Shown: piece after piece, positions 25,943 to 51,972 of the stretch
How the letters are laid out: each line of letters starts with the position of its first letter
How positions within the stretch are numbered: the first letter of the stretch is position 1
Assembly (NCBI RefSeq): GCF_964340395.1
Contig: NC_135556.1
Location: forward strand, 17,629,642-17,693,641
DNA length: 64,000 nucleotides
Source of the DNA: Glandiceps talaboti
Lineage: Eukaryota; Hemichordata; Enteropneusta; Spengelidae
Direction of reading: 5' to 3'
Made by a program: the position numbers and the translations under genes
The notes under the pieces: generated by a model
Told to the model about the DNA's origin: nothing
What the model saw: the letters and a program-made list of their open reading frames with translations, nothing else
The model's database searches: none

Positions 25943-27812
25943 TTAAGATGTAATTTATCGATAATAGGTCTGATTCACAAATGTCATATATTGATGTCAC
26001 ACAATGATGACTTGTGTTCTATTTCATTTTAGATCTATTAATAGTGTTAATTATAATGTCATAATGTCAAAGTTTATTTGTTCTACTATATTATAATTTC
26101 AATTATATTACTGAATGTCCCCGATGGCATACTAAGTTGGATTAACAAGTTTGAAACATATACATGATTATTCATCTACACGTGCGTCCATCTAATAATT
26201 GTAAATGTACTGGCGTAAGTAGAATCACATTTCAAGTAAACGTTCGTGAAAAAGGTTCATGTTGTTGTGAGTTCCATTTGTAAGAGTTATTTTAGAATAC
26301 CCCTATCCATATAGAAGTATTACTTAGTGTGATTTTGTTTCGAAGCTATCAGCCGTATCATATCATTTAATGGAACTATCCCCATCGTGTATCTGTTACT
26401 CACTCCAAAGCTTGATTTATCTGTAGAGAACTCATAGGTGTAATCTGACAAAGCAAACACAAAACAGCAAAACCTGATACTCACATAGAGATATGATGAG
26501 TTCAAAACTGTTTAGATGGCAAAAGAATACGTTACTTACCCACTGCTTTGTCCTGAAACACGATTATTCGTTTGCAGTCTACTAAATAAAAGGAAAGAGT
26601 ATAAAAGGCAAAACCGTATACGGCGCTGGTGGCGCTATTATGCATTCACTCCAAATCACTATAGGAGGTAGAAAAAAACAACTCACGGAGACAAATTGAA
26701 TCTGATAATAGGTGTCTACCAATGGAGTTTATCGTCATCGGCGAGTTGTGTTCACCACTAAAAACCTAACGCTATTAACCAGACTATGCGCACGGTGTGT
26801 TATCATAAATACATAAGTATTAAAGCCCTTAATTCTTGCACTTAATTTTGCCTCAGTATTTAAGGGACTAGTGAAGGTCACCATGGAAATCAAGTGTGGG
26901 ATGTACGTAGTGATACTGCCACCGTCACCATTATAATATGCATTATATATATAGCTTTATCGGGAGAGTACCACTTATCATGGCAATATTTCAGCTTACG
27001 AAGGATGATGACTTTAAAGAAATGTATGTGGAAAGCATAAAACATGACAACAATAACCATGTTTTACCATTTTCACACAGTATAATCACTTCGAGTGGAG
27101 ACAGATTGAAATATGTATATGTGAACAACCTAAAAACAATATGTTGCTGTTTGATTCATTTACCATTTTCACATCTTACTTGGTTTGTCTTTTGTGTCCC
27201 CATTGCCCGTTTAAAGAACTATCCGACGTCACTGTAGATGTAGCAAATACGGTATATAATATAGATGCCATCGCGCGTACGCCCTCGCCGACTCAGATTT
27301 AAACAGACTGTCGTGACTTGTCAGTGTGCGTTAATTGTACCGAATGTTGATCGATTAGATGACAATACACTGTGCTTTTAAAAAACTGCAGATGTCAGTT
27401 TGAATAGCATATTGTAAGTAGAGTTTCAGATATTTAACGACATGTTGACGTATAAAGAGACAGAAGCAATATACCAGCAAATACCAACTTTAACCCCCCC
27501 TTCCCGATGTAAACAGTTGCAGGATCTTTGCTGATGCTTAACTTCTAACCCTGCACAGCTACTGCTAATATCGTAAGTGTCCTCTAAAAGTGATTCAAAC
27601 CGGTACTGCGTACACTCAAACTTATAAGTCTTCCAGTAAGGTATGTAGACTTCAGATATGTTTGCCGAACAAAGTCGAAAAGTGACAATATCTGATGCTC
27701 CATAACAGTATATGTGTATTATGCTGTGGATAGGGTGCAAGGAGCGATTCACTCAGATTTCGAACAATCACAGTTCCTACCTGGGGTACAAATCATACGA
27801 ACGACAGCATGG
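25943..27812. other. No supported gene; possible small exon pair
   Basis: On the minus strand a 42-base segment (26581-26540) bounded by a strong acceptor and GTAAGT is in phase with an open segment starting at 26444. A Cys-containing frame occurs at 27752-27426. Neither is recognised. Confidence 0.3.

Positions 27813-27885
<73 letters not shown>
27813..27885. repeat. (TA)n tract left of the palindrome
   Basis: Pure TA running directly into the left arm of the hammerhead palindrome. Confidence 0.98.
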
Positions 27886-27888
<3 letters not shown>

Positions 27889-27912
27889 TTGGTAGTACTG
27901 GAACTCTTTCTT

Positions 27913-27957
27913 GGGTGTAACTCGGAGTTTCACGCATATTGCGATCATCAGACACTC
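27913..27957 (-). ncRNA. Hammerhead ribozyme motif, left arm (mirror copy)
   Basis: The exact inverse copy of the motif at 27964-28008, with the core CTGATGA at 27951-27945 and predicted cleavage between 27919 and 27918 on the minus strand. Because the two arms are fully complementary, a transcript through both could fold as one long hairpin instead of as two ribozymes. Confidence 0.7.
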
Positions 27958-27963
27958 ACATCA

Positions 27964-28008
27964 GAGTGTCTGATGATCGCAATATGCGTGAAACTCCGAG
28001 TTACACCC
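27964..28008 (+). ncRNA. Hammerhead ribozyme motif, right arm
   Basis: The conserved core CTGATGA (27970-27976) is followed by a helix II hairpin (CGCA-ATA-TGCG, 27978-27988), then GAAAC (27990-27994) and a short helix III (ACT-CCG-AGT). Helix I pairs GTGT (27966-27969) with ACAC (28003-28006). Predicted self-cleavage is after GTT, between 28002 and 28003. Helix I is only 4 pairs before a mismatch, and the first helix II position is a T-T mismatch, so activity is uncertain. The order helix I, CTGATGA, helix II, GAAA, helix III is the defining hammerhead layout; motifs like this are known from Penelope-like retroelements and animal retrozymes. Confidence 0.72.
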
Positions 28009-28092
28009 AAGAAAGAGTTCCAGTACTACCAAAACTATTACGCTCTGCCACTGCGGTATAGAGCACTGTCTTAGCAGATTGATACTCACCGA

Positions 28093-28093
28093 G

Positions 28094-28123
<30 letters not shown>
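28093..28123. repeat. (TA)n tract right of the palindrome
   Basis: About 30 bases of TA; with 27813-27885 it brackets the palindromic element. Confidence 0.95.
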
Positions 28124-28126
<3 letters not shown>

Positions 28127-28342
28127 CGATTCGTCATTGCTTTTTTTTCGATGGTTACACAATCCTGATAACAAAATATAACATTTAGATAAGAAGCAAA
28201 GACATTATGCGTTGAAATGTACAGTGAATGTTTAATCGAGTTAATCATATACACACGGACATTGGTACAACTGTTGGCCTATCAGTACACTCTCAATATA
28301 CTGCTAACAATAGCACACACTCGTTTTAGACGACATTATGTT

Positions 28343-28354
28343 TATGTATACACG

Positions 28355-28392
<38 letters not shown>

Positions 28393-28421
28393 TATATATA
28401 CATATGCATATACATATACAT
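28343..28421. repeat. (ACATAT)n array
   Basis: Hexameric ACATAT/CATATA units. Confidence 0.92.
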
Positions 28422-29447
28422 ACAGCTATAAATCAAAATTATGCGTACAATTGTGCGATATTATCACATCGAAACACAATGCATTGAGAAGTACAATGTA
28501 TATTATGATTATATTTAACAAAACTATACAAAGGTATGAAATAATTGTTACTTATTACAAAGTTATGAAATGTTTTATCCTAAGCCCGTTACCTCTTTTC
28601 ATTTCACCATATTTCGGAATACTTCATTCCTCATTGTTTATCAATTTATGTAGCCAAAGTTCTCATGTTTATGTTTACGAGTCTCTAAAAAGCAAATGCT
28701 TTTAAAAGAATGCCAAAATCAGATTGCAAATACTTAAGCAAACAAACAAACATTCAATCAAAACTATAGTTCTGACCTGTACATGTAGTTATATTATGCA
28801 TAAATTATATATCGAGCTGTGACGTCATTCTGATACTTAACTTGTTCCAGCTAACATGGATTATTAAAACGATTACCTTTTTAAAAAAATGTTACAAGTT
28901 CACTAAATCATTTATTTTTCAAATTTGGTATTTTGTCAGAAATAACCTTTAAAAATTGAATAACGATATACATGGATAATTACAAAATGTGATGAGAAAA
29001 CTCGCTAATTATACATATCATAAATAATAAAATACAATTCAAATAAATATTGATTTTCAAATCATTGATACTAAAAATGTTTTAATGACTACTAGATAGA
29101 TGTGAGGCTTTGTCATGTAACCTCAAAAATGAAAAACTGGTGTTTTTTTAATTAGCTGCCACCAATATTTTGAATCTCGAATTGTGAATTGTTTTCAACA
29201 GACAACATAGGTTTTATATTTAACAAGGCATCACCGACATAATGGCGACACTTGACGTATCAGTGGCTATTATCTGATCAAATATGCAGTAATTTGTATA
29301 TGCTAACAAAATACGTAGTGTCAAACTTTTCTGGAAGCCACGTCAGTCAAATGGTTCTTTTAAATTATGAACTTTCAGAACATAAAATGTAACTGTTTGT
29401 TTGATACCCTTTTGCAGAATTTTCCATTCAAACAAATGTGTATGCAT

Positions 29448-29698
29448 AATAGGGAACTTGCAATTCAGACTGGGCATGCTCAGACGCAAAGGACTATTGG
29501 ATTATATGTGGTTATCGTAATACCTAATCTTGAGCTACCGATAAAAAACCTCCCACAATAGTCAGGGTAAACTATGAATTGACCATTCGTGGTTGCAAAC
29601 GATGTAACAGTATTGTTTACAATACGTATTTATTAGTATTTATTATCACATTTCCCATGATGCAACATTCAACATGGCGGGTTTGCAAGTTCCCTATT
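29448..29698. mobile_element. Inverted-repeat element of about 251 bases (AATAGGGAACTTGCAA ends)
   Basis: AATAGGGAACTTGCAA at 29448 is matched exactly by its reverse complement ending at 29698. The interior is unique in the window. No clear target duplication was seen. The reading frame at 29367-29561 crosses the left boundary and is not a gene. Confidence 0.5.
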
Positions 29699-31174
29699 CG
29701 TATAATGAAATCATGAAACTTTGAGTTCTGTACATAATTAAATATACATCCACCTGTCGCTATAAAGAAATTTTAGAATTTCAGAGTTTAATACAGCCTG
29801 AGATTTGTTGCAGGTCTATATCTACTTATACACAGAACTACACAATGTTTGTAGAGACCATGGCAACGAATATACTTGTTTTAGTTGTTAAAAGAAAGCT
29901 ATTACAAACAAGGAGAAATCACCACTGTTGTTAGCAGCACATAGTGGAGCTATACTTTACAAGGAAGAGTGAATCAGCTAGTGATATTTTCTTGTTTTCG
30001 CATCTATATGAGAGGGAATTTGACTCCTTGGTTATAGGTCACTGGATTGATTGATCAACATGTACTCTAACACCAAGTACCTTTACTTGCGCAGAAGAAA
30101 ATGGTGATGCTACCACAGTGACTTAAAAATGTTACTTCCAAGCAACTTTATTTTTCTCAAAACATGGCTGCTTACTTTCTGTGTCCAAGTGTATAACCAC
30201 TCTGAAATCATCAATAACATATCGTCATTCCAATTCAATTCCTGAAACGTCTAATGATTACTTTCTGCAACTGATATTAATTCAGCCACAATAACACATT
30301 ATAACCAAGATTATGGTATACAATTTTTATCTTAAAAATAATGGTTTTTCCTTAAGATCTCTGGGAGCATTCTGCATTGATCAAACAAACAAAACTTTGT
30401 GATGTGATCTCAAACAGCGCCCTCTATCATAGAGTGAACGAGACTGACATTTTGCAGTCGAACGTTCTCAGCTTCTCAAATTTTGTTGTGTGTATTGCTT
30501 AAAATTTTAGTACTAGTAGCTTCATGTATTTACAATATGATATTAATAATATTATTGGTTGTTCACACGTGGTAAGGTCCTCTTGTTTTCCAAAAGAGTT
30601 GTGTACATCAGCAAATATATTTAGTATGCACATATCATTCCTGTGATTGGCCTGGTTCATGATCAGTACTAAAATCCGCCTGGTAGTTATACCTGGAACA
30701 AGTTTTGCATCTTCATTTCATACTGGGCGATGATTTACTTGCATTTAAACTGGCCAGGGAAAAGTTTCATCGTAAGGACGAGTAAATCTGACTGGTAATC
30801 CATGCTGATGTAGCAGTGTTGTGAAAGAGTTCAAGGTGATATCTAGAGGGTTTCATCAAAATTGGAGATGCAGTCACATTCTAAGAGATTATTTTTAAAC
30901 AAAGGACTGGTTACAGTATAACTATTCCATTTACGTTTCAAAAATGATGTATTGCATGAAAGAAAGACATCGATAATTTATTGCAAACTACTTCCAATAT
31001 TTATCATGGTACTATTTGAGCCAAATTGCAATCTCGTAACACAGCTGTCAACATATTGTCACATATAATGGGATTTTAACACCGTTATTACACACAGTCA
31101 TGTAGTTTCCACAATATCGTTTTCGACAATTTTATTTCAATTTTATACAAATAACATACTTGAATAACAACCAT

Positions 31175-31229
31175 ACAACCATACATACATACATACATAC
31201 ATACATACATACATACATACATACATACA
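31175..31229. repeat. (CATA)n microsatellite
   Basis: About 13 CATA units. Confidence 0.95.
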
Positions 31230-31702
31230 GTAGAGATATATACATACATTTTTTTCTGAAAATATATACGAACATCTACATCTACAATTCTACTACAAAT
31301 CCTTCTATTTTCCCCCTTTTTATGATTTACTAGTAAAACCACAATGAAATGCATACATTCACGTAGATGTTCAGTTCTATTAATGGTATAGCGCCGTATT
31401 ACTACATGGTTGCGATTCTGTACACCACTCTAGACAGAAGACATAAATGTTGTCACAGAACTGAAAACCACCAAGAGTACCAATATTCTGTAAATGCCCT
31501 ATTATGTTTCTATATTTGTTAATTTATTATTAATAGTCTGTGATTTGAGTTTTCAAAAAGGTGTGTGAACAATACATTCTATGAATTTCATCACATGAAT
31601 AGTTTTCAAAAAAAATCTAAATAACTAATAAATTCAAAATTAATTTGTATTGAACAAAAATGTAATTATTGCGAGAATCATATTTGCAAAACAATACTAC
31701 TA

Positions 31703-31959
31703 CACTATGCGAAAAGTCATATTTGACCATATCTTTCTACCGGGGTAAATCTTGGGCAGAGATGTGTAAATGTGGGTACTATGAGACGAAGTTCCACCTT
31801 TGACTTAATTTACCCCCGGTGATCTCTCACCTGGGCCTTGTAAACAGTCAAAAGTGGTACTGCGTCTCAAACTACCCCTGGACAGAGATGGTGGTTAGGT
31901 GGATCACACCTAGGGTAAAGGTTGGGTAAAGGTGGGTAAATTTGACTTTTCGTATAGTG
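31703..31959. mobile_element. MITE-like element of 257 bases with CTA target duplication
   Basis: The termini CACTATGCGAAAAGTCATAT and, on the other strand, CACTATACGAAAAGTCAAAT are inverted repeats. Both sides are flanked by CTA (31700-31702 and 31960-31962), a 3-base target duplication. Three-base duplications are typical of PIF/Harbinger-type elements; that assignment is an inference. Confidence 0.75.
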
Positions 31960-34337
31960 CTAGTACATAGATATTGAGTATATGATATTAACCACTTGGT
32001 TTATAATATTATATAATATACTAAAATCTATATATGCATATCAAATTTTGGTTTTCAATTCTAATTTATTAATTTTCCCATTTGACTATAAATATGATAG
32101 AATTACATAAACGTAAACCGATATTCCTAGTTTTACATATGCAAACTATTACTAAAGTCCAGATTATTAATTACTCACTTTTTGTGGATTACTGAAATAA
32201 ACATTCATGAACATACCTTCACATTCTCAAACACTTACAGAAACAGAGACAAACATATTTGATTAACAAAGACCTGCATCCACTCAGAGTCATGTAAAGT
32301 AATCATTTAACTAAATTGTCGCTAAGCCATTATAGTGAATAGACCATCTCATCGTCGTAAACCACAACCTCTTTTACGGCACCGTCCACTTTTTATTTCG
32401 CAGTGTCGCGGAAGAAATAATACATCTGGTTTGCGAGAATGAGATCATCTCTGAATTGCTATATAGTGTATTTCGATATTTCCTGTGTTTTATAATTTTA
32501 TAATTTTATCAGTCAAAATTCATATATCATTATTAATTTATATATCTCCTAATAATACACATCGTCTATAAAACATTCGACTGAAATATACAAATAATGC
32601 AACAAACAGTATATGCATGAATACATGATAAATGCTCCGAAAGCTTATATATTAAATAAACAATTAATGTACATGTTGACATGGGGCGGGGGGTGCAATT
32701 GTCTTGGGGACAATTATACAGCTGGGGCAATTATCCAGGGAGCAGTTGTCCTGATACCGTTGACATCATCGTATTGCTATCGGGACTTATCATATCATTA
32801 TCTGAGAGATTCCTCGCAGATTGACAAATTCTGTAAACTTAACTCTTGTCTCACGATCTCCCTCAACGGCCAGATAGTGAAATCATTTCGTTTATATTTT
32901 ATCGGCAATCTCCCCAATCAATGTCCATCAACAGCACGTTGGGTTGGATGAAATAATATACTATAACGATAGAATATTTTCAATATAATCTACATAATAT
33001 TTTAACAACTTGCAGTACGTTGCTATGGAAGTCTATATGTAATTAGTCGTAGCTATTTTAACGACACTGTTCTAATTTCGTCACTGTTTCAGGTGTTTTC
33101 CGAATATTATTTGTAATATTCTAAAATTGATAATTGCCTCTGGGTTTTAAAGTTGAAATGGTAGTAATTTTAAACTTAATAGTTTACAAAGCAAAGTAAG
33201 GTCAATACTGTAGAAATGTACAATATATTCATGTTCTCATTACTATTTTATATAGGGTGTCCTATGTCACTGTAGTATGGCTGTAAACACGCGAACTAGC
33301 TTATCAACTATTATACGGTACACATGTATACCAACAGAAATTAAACATTTGATTTTACAAAATAAGAATTCCTTAGTATTGAGTACAATATGAATTGAAC
33401 AATTCTATTGGATATTAAAACTGTGTAATGATTACTTCATTTCAGTTGCCAAGATAACGAATACTTTAATGATATAAATCGACTCGACATGATGTTCCAC
33501 TAGAAATCTAATCTTATCGCGTTTATTTAGGGGTTCTTTTTATATGAAAGCTCACAATGAGGTCAATAAAAATGAAAAACCTTTAAAAAATGTGAAGTTT
33601 CCGTGTAATACATCTGGGTCAGCATTTTTCTGAAAAGAATGCTGGAAGGAAAAAAAACTTGAACAATTTTACTAGATACAGTTTTACAGATTATCTGTCC
33701 ACAATGTTATTTAGGAAGGAATTTTGTTCCGTAAACACTCTCGAATTGTCATGTTGGTTGAGACTAAAAAAGCCTGTAGAGGGCCACAAGTTGAGTATAT
33801 ACGTTTTATGGGAGTAGTTTATTGCTGCATGTTAAGAGACTCCCATTTCAACTTACTAACATAGGGCATGTCACTCTTAACTAGCACATGCTAATATTAT
33901 CAAAATTCGCTCCTGCTGGCAGCACTTTATTGAATGTGATATCTCACTATATGCACCCGTTCTGTGACTAACGTTACAGATAGTGTATGTGATGTGATGT
34001 ATTGTTGTAGTTTTCTCGTCTTCAAAAGTACACTCATAAGATAGAATGTGTAGACAGCACCCTCATCGATGAAACTACCCACGGAAGTTGACTCAGAATC
34101 CTACCTACGTCAGATCACAGTCTCTGTATATAGCAATTTGATATAAAGCTCTACTCAACGTATTTACAACTATATGTTCTTGATAGTGGAGGAAGTTAAT
34201 TCACGGTTTTACGTGACATCCTAGTATCTCACGATACAAACTCTGGGAAGACCTTTCTTTTTTCTTTTTTTTTACTAAATGCTCTGTTGTCTTCGATTGA
34301 ACACTGCACACACTGGCACTACATCAACCACAGCTAT
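31960..34337. other. Sequence downstream of the glycine receptor gene, no gene seen
   Basis: AT-rich. The plus-strand frame 32613-32951 is unrecognised. This stretch presumably holds the 3' untranslated region and the intergenic space before the glutamate receptor gene. Confidence 0.4.
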
Positions 34338-34343
34338 TTTATT
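34338..34343 (-). promoter_or_regulatory. Candidate polyadenylation signal AATAAA for the glycine receptor gene
   Basis: AATAAA on the minus strand lies about 10 bases after the TAG stop. If used, the 3' untranslated region would be only a few tens of bases. AATAAA is frequent in AT-rich DNA and other copies lie further downstream, so this is only a candidate. Confidence 0.3.
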
Positions 34344-34353
34344 ATATTGCTAT

Positions 34354-48284
<13,931 letters not shown>

Positions 48285-50944
48285 CTACAATATCAATGAA
48301 AAGACATTTGTTAGAATGTTTTAAGATTCTATAAATTCGGATCAAACCTCTTAGAAAGGCCCCTTAGAAACTGGTCGAAGATTGAAGTCAGACTGAAATA
48401 AAGAATGTGAGCATATGAACAGTAGATAGATGTAAGAAACGACGCACTTCATACGAAGAACGGAAATAGAATACGGTCGTATTACTGGTTTTCGCCACAC
48501 AAAAAAAATGTTTGTTGACAAGGTCATTTTTAACATTATAAAGTTTGACCACAGCGCTAGCGTATTTACGATATTCATACATTTTGAAAGATTGAGTGTT
48601 TCTACATCACATTTCCTCCTTTAAATACGATAACAACTTCCTTCCCCAAATGATTCCTAAAGAAATAACATTGTACGTAACACTGATTTGAAGTTTTGTT
48701 GTCACAGGCAATATATTTGTTTGTGCATTCCAACTTATAATTATACTGCTATTTACTAAGATCTGTGAATTCTAGAGTTGCATGGCTATCCTTCAATATT
48801 TACATACACATGGAATTAAAATCAAGACCATAAACTGTATTTAACTGATTTGTTAAGGTCTCGCGTGCATCGACTTAGTTTTTTTTCATCACTGTTACGC
48901 ATGGGCAAATATTCGCATCTGCTGTCGTTAACTGTCTGTCGAACCGTTCTCTAAGAAGCGTGTTCATTTCGACACTTTTAAACACATACATACACACAGT
49001 CGCTACAGATTAGCGAGAGAAAAAAACGACTGTTGACCCTTTTACGTTCGGATTAACTCATGACGAATGCTTGAAGATCCTTGAAGTGTTAAGTTTTAAT
49101 ATGCATGGTTGCATTAACTGTCAAAGATAACTTTGATTAACATTCATAAGAAACCCTTACTATACTCTGCCGATGCTTTTACCGGGGGTAAGTATTCTCA
49201 TTTACAAGGTACTGTCGAGTTTTATGGTTTTATCCTTCAAATTGGTAATTGCTTTAATGGCATGCAATACACGTATGTTGACAGGCCATCAGTGGCATAT
49301 TATAGCCATCTGGTGGAAGAATCGTTCTGTACTTTGAAATTAACTATTGTGATTAAGAGAAATAAGTAGAACACAACATTAATGTGTGTGTACCAGCTTG
49401 TTTAAAAATGATTAATATTTATGTATACTGTCATCATTTTTGTACCCATTAAAATAAACATCACAAGTGTCGTAAACATCCCAGTTTCAAGTGATATATG
49501 AACTATCAATGTTTGGTTTTTAATGTATGATGTACAAAAAAAAAACTCATCAGAAATCAGTCTTTGTCGTATACTTATTTAGTTTTAGAACTGATGTATT
49601 GTACACGTCGCACACATATATAATGGACCTTTGGTATAACTTAATTGTTACTGCTTGTACCTCAATTTAAAACACCATATGTTGTAGGGGTGCTTGTTGT
49701 CACTGAAATAGAGACGTTACCTGTCGTAAAATGATTTAAACTAATGTTATATACCATACGTCATGTTTATCAAACGTCTATTTTCAGTTTTAATAGCGGT
49801 AACATACATTGTTCCACCGTGTAAGGATGTGTTCTTGCATGTTTATAAGCCAAATAAAACATACAATTAGCAGTGCAACATGTCTCAAAATATCTACCTT
49901 CATGAACAGCTTATCACAATCAATGGATGATCTATCACGTCTTTTTTTATACAGCTGAAAACAACTGATAGTACTATTAGATGTATTATGAACACATATC
50001 TAAAACCGAATTCTCATAAACAATACTACATGACTAAATTACTACAATGCAGGAAACGATTTGAAGATAAATGTCTTTGATTGATATTACTCCATTTGGG
50101 ATTGAAATAACCCAATTTGAAACTCGTAATATCATATCATATCACGACGAGGGATGGATGACAGTGATTTTTTATTTTCAATACAGCTTTCGTCAGCGAT
50201 TACTTTCAGTGGGATAGTGTAATACATAAACTGCAAGCTCATTTTTTTAAAACTTTAATTGTACAATTATTTGGAGAAATGGCCTATTGATATTTTATTT
50301 ATTCGCGTGCATTGATAGAGTCATTTGAGTTACTGAAAATACTACTTGGATATCAAAGACAGTGACTAATATGCCTCTGCCTCGATAGGTGAACTGGGAA
50401 GAGCCTTTTTGCGCCCGCATATAAACATTTAATACATTAAGTAGTGATCCAAAACTTCTGTCCGTCAATGGATAATATAATTGTGAAATATTCGTACCGT
50501 ATTTAGGAAGAGATAAACGAGGTAAAACTAACTGGACAGTGTATATTTGATGTATCGTAACCAGCGTGCGAAATTAACGCCGGTCCTTCTGTCCGGACCG
50601 ACAGTTTTTCAGAATTACAACAACTTATCGGTCCTTATGACCAATTCGAATTTGGAGTAAATCATAACATTTATTCAAAGACATATCCAATTTCACCATA
50701 GGTTCAAGTCAAGCGACAGAGCTAGCTCGCTACATGTGTTGATGATATCTTGTCTACATATGACGTAGCATACATCATTTACTTTATGAAATTATGTTAG
50801 CAAACACATGATTGGTTGAATTTCTCTAATTATTTGTGTCTTGACTAATCAGAACGTTTTAGACATTCAGACTCATTTCATGCATTCAGCGCATGCATCT
50901 TTTCCGCCATATAATAATCAATGTTGTAAAGTCTACTGTTCTAA

Positions 50945-51211
50945 GTGTATGAAACTTTTAACGAGAGGGATAGTTATCCGACAAAACTTTCTGCTATGAT
51001 GAATTTGTGGGTCTACGTTCGCTACGAGTGGGAAAGCTATTCAGCTGTTGACACAGACGATGAATCTGACATTGGATTTCATGATTCCGAGTTTAGTGAA
51101 TTGTACAGTGAGGAAGGAGAGGACTGTGATCTTTTAGAGATTGCAGATAATGTAGATTTAATGATTCATTCACCCATATTATCTACAATCTATGGATCTG
51201 TATTTCTATAG
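50945..51211 (+). CDS. Unrecognised acidic open reading frame, 88 codons
   Basis: Acidic in the middle (SAVDTDDESDIGFHDSEFSE, then SEEGEDCDLLEI). It lies between two copies of TCGGTCCTTATGACCA (50628 and 51575) and just before the 102-base hairpin, so it may belong to a repeat element. No domain is recognised. Confidence 0.15.
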   Translation: MYETFNERDSYPTKLSAMMNLWVYVRYEWESYSAVDTDDESDIGFHDSEFSELYSEEGEDCDLLEIADNVDLMIHSPILSTIYGSVFL

Positions 51212-51260
51212 GAAAAGATTATGCGAGAGTGAATATTCATAATCTCTGGGTTCATAGTTA

Positions 51261-51362
51261 CAAATGAAAATCTCTACTCACAGAGTAAAAAATTACTTGG
51301 TTGCAAATCCAAAATTTGCTTCCAAGTTATTTTTTGACTCCGTGAGTGGAAATTTTCAATTG
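51261..51362. repeat. 102-base near-perfect hairpin
   Basis: Left arm ATGAAAATCTCTACTCACAG and onward to ATTACTTGG pairs with the right arm GTGAGTGGAAATTTTC and the bases before it. After a TT/TT interruption an inner stem GCAAAT-CCAAA-ATTTGC continues to the tip. About 38 of 45 arm positions pair. The size and shape fit a foldback element or a microRNA-like precursor; the sequence alone does not decide. Confidence 0.75.
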
Positions 51363-51848
51363 TAAGAACAGATTGATGAAAAAAGTGGATAGTAAACAAT
51401 TCGTTGTACTATCTTTTACTTTAGTATATCAAAAGATATGTTGTATCATATTAAAATTCAAAATCATTTTATCTGTAAGTGGGGGGGGGGGTGATGTAGA
51501 TACAGGTCGTGAACGTGAACTACATTGATATGGACCAGTAGTTTTCCTTAAGGACCAGCAGCATTTGCTACATTTCGGTCCTTATGACCAGTAGTCATAT
51601 TTTCCCTTAAGTTCACACACTGTCGTTAACCCATATTATGACACTGACCATGCCGAGATTAGCCAACGCGTTGGAGACGAAAGTAATTTGAATAACCGTT
51701 TTACCAACAACGTTATTACCACAATGGGCGATTCAACAACAGAATTACATCTAATTTTTTGAAGCTTTCAACAAGTATATATCGAATCAACCGTATGCAA
51801 CATACTCCACAATTTGTCTATAACATAAGGAACCTGCATTACATTATA

Positions 51849-51972
<124 letters not shown>

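Larger units (their letters stand above)
27883..28038. repeat. Perfect 75-base palindrome carrying two head-to-head hammerhead motifs
   Basis: Positions 27883-27957 are the exact reverse complement of 27964-28038, with a 6-base spacer (ACATCA). The left arm follows directly on a TA tract of about 70 bases. On either strand each arm reads outward from a hammerhead core into GAGTTCCAGTACTACC. The same arm sequence, with a few changes, occurs at 45121-45193 next to another TA tract, so this is part of a dispersed element and not a local accident. Downstream unique sequence (28039-28092) leads to a second TA tract. Confidence 0.95.

Noticed and set aside
48300-48345. Minus-strand RFDPNL just upstream of the 48.2 kb exon, considered as the end of the previous exon
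   Set aside because: A stop codon follows at once, there is no donor, and only about 45 bases separate it from the acceptor.
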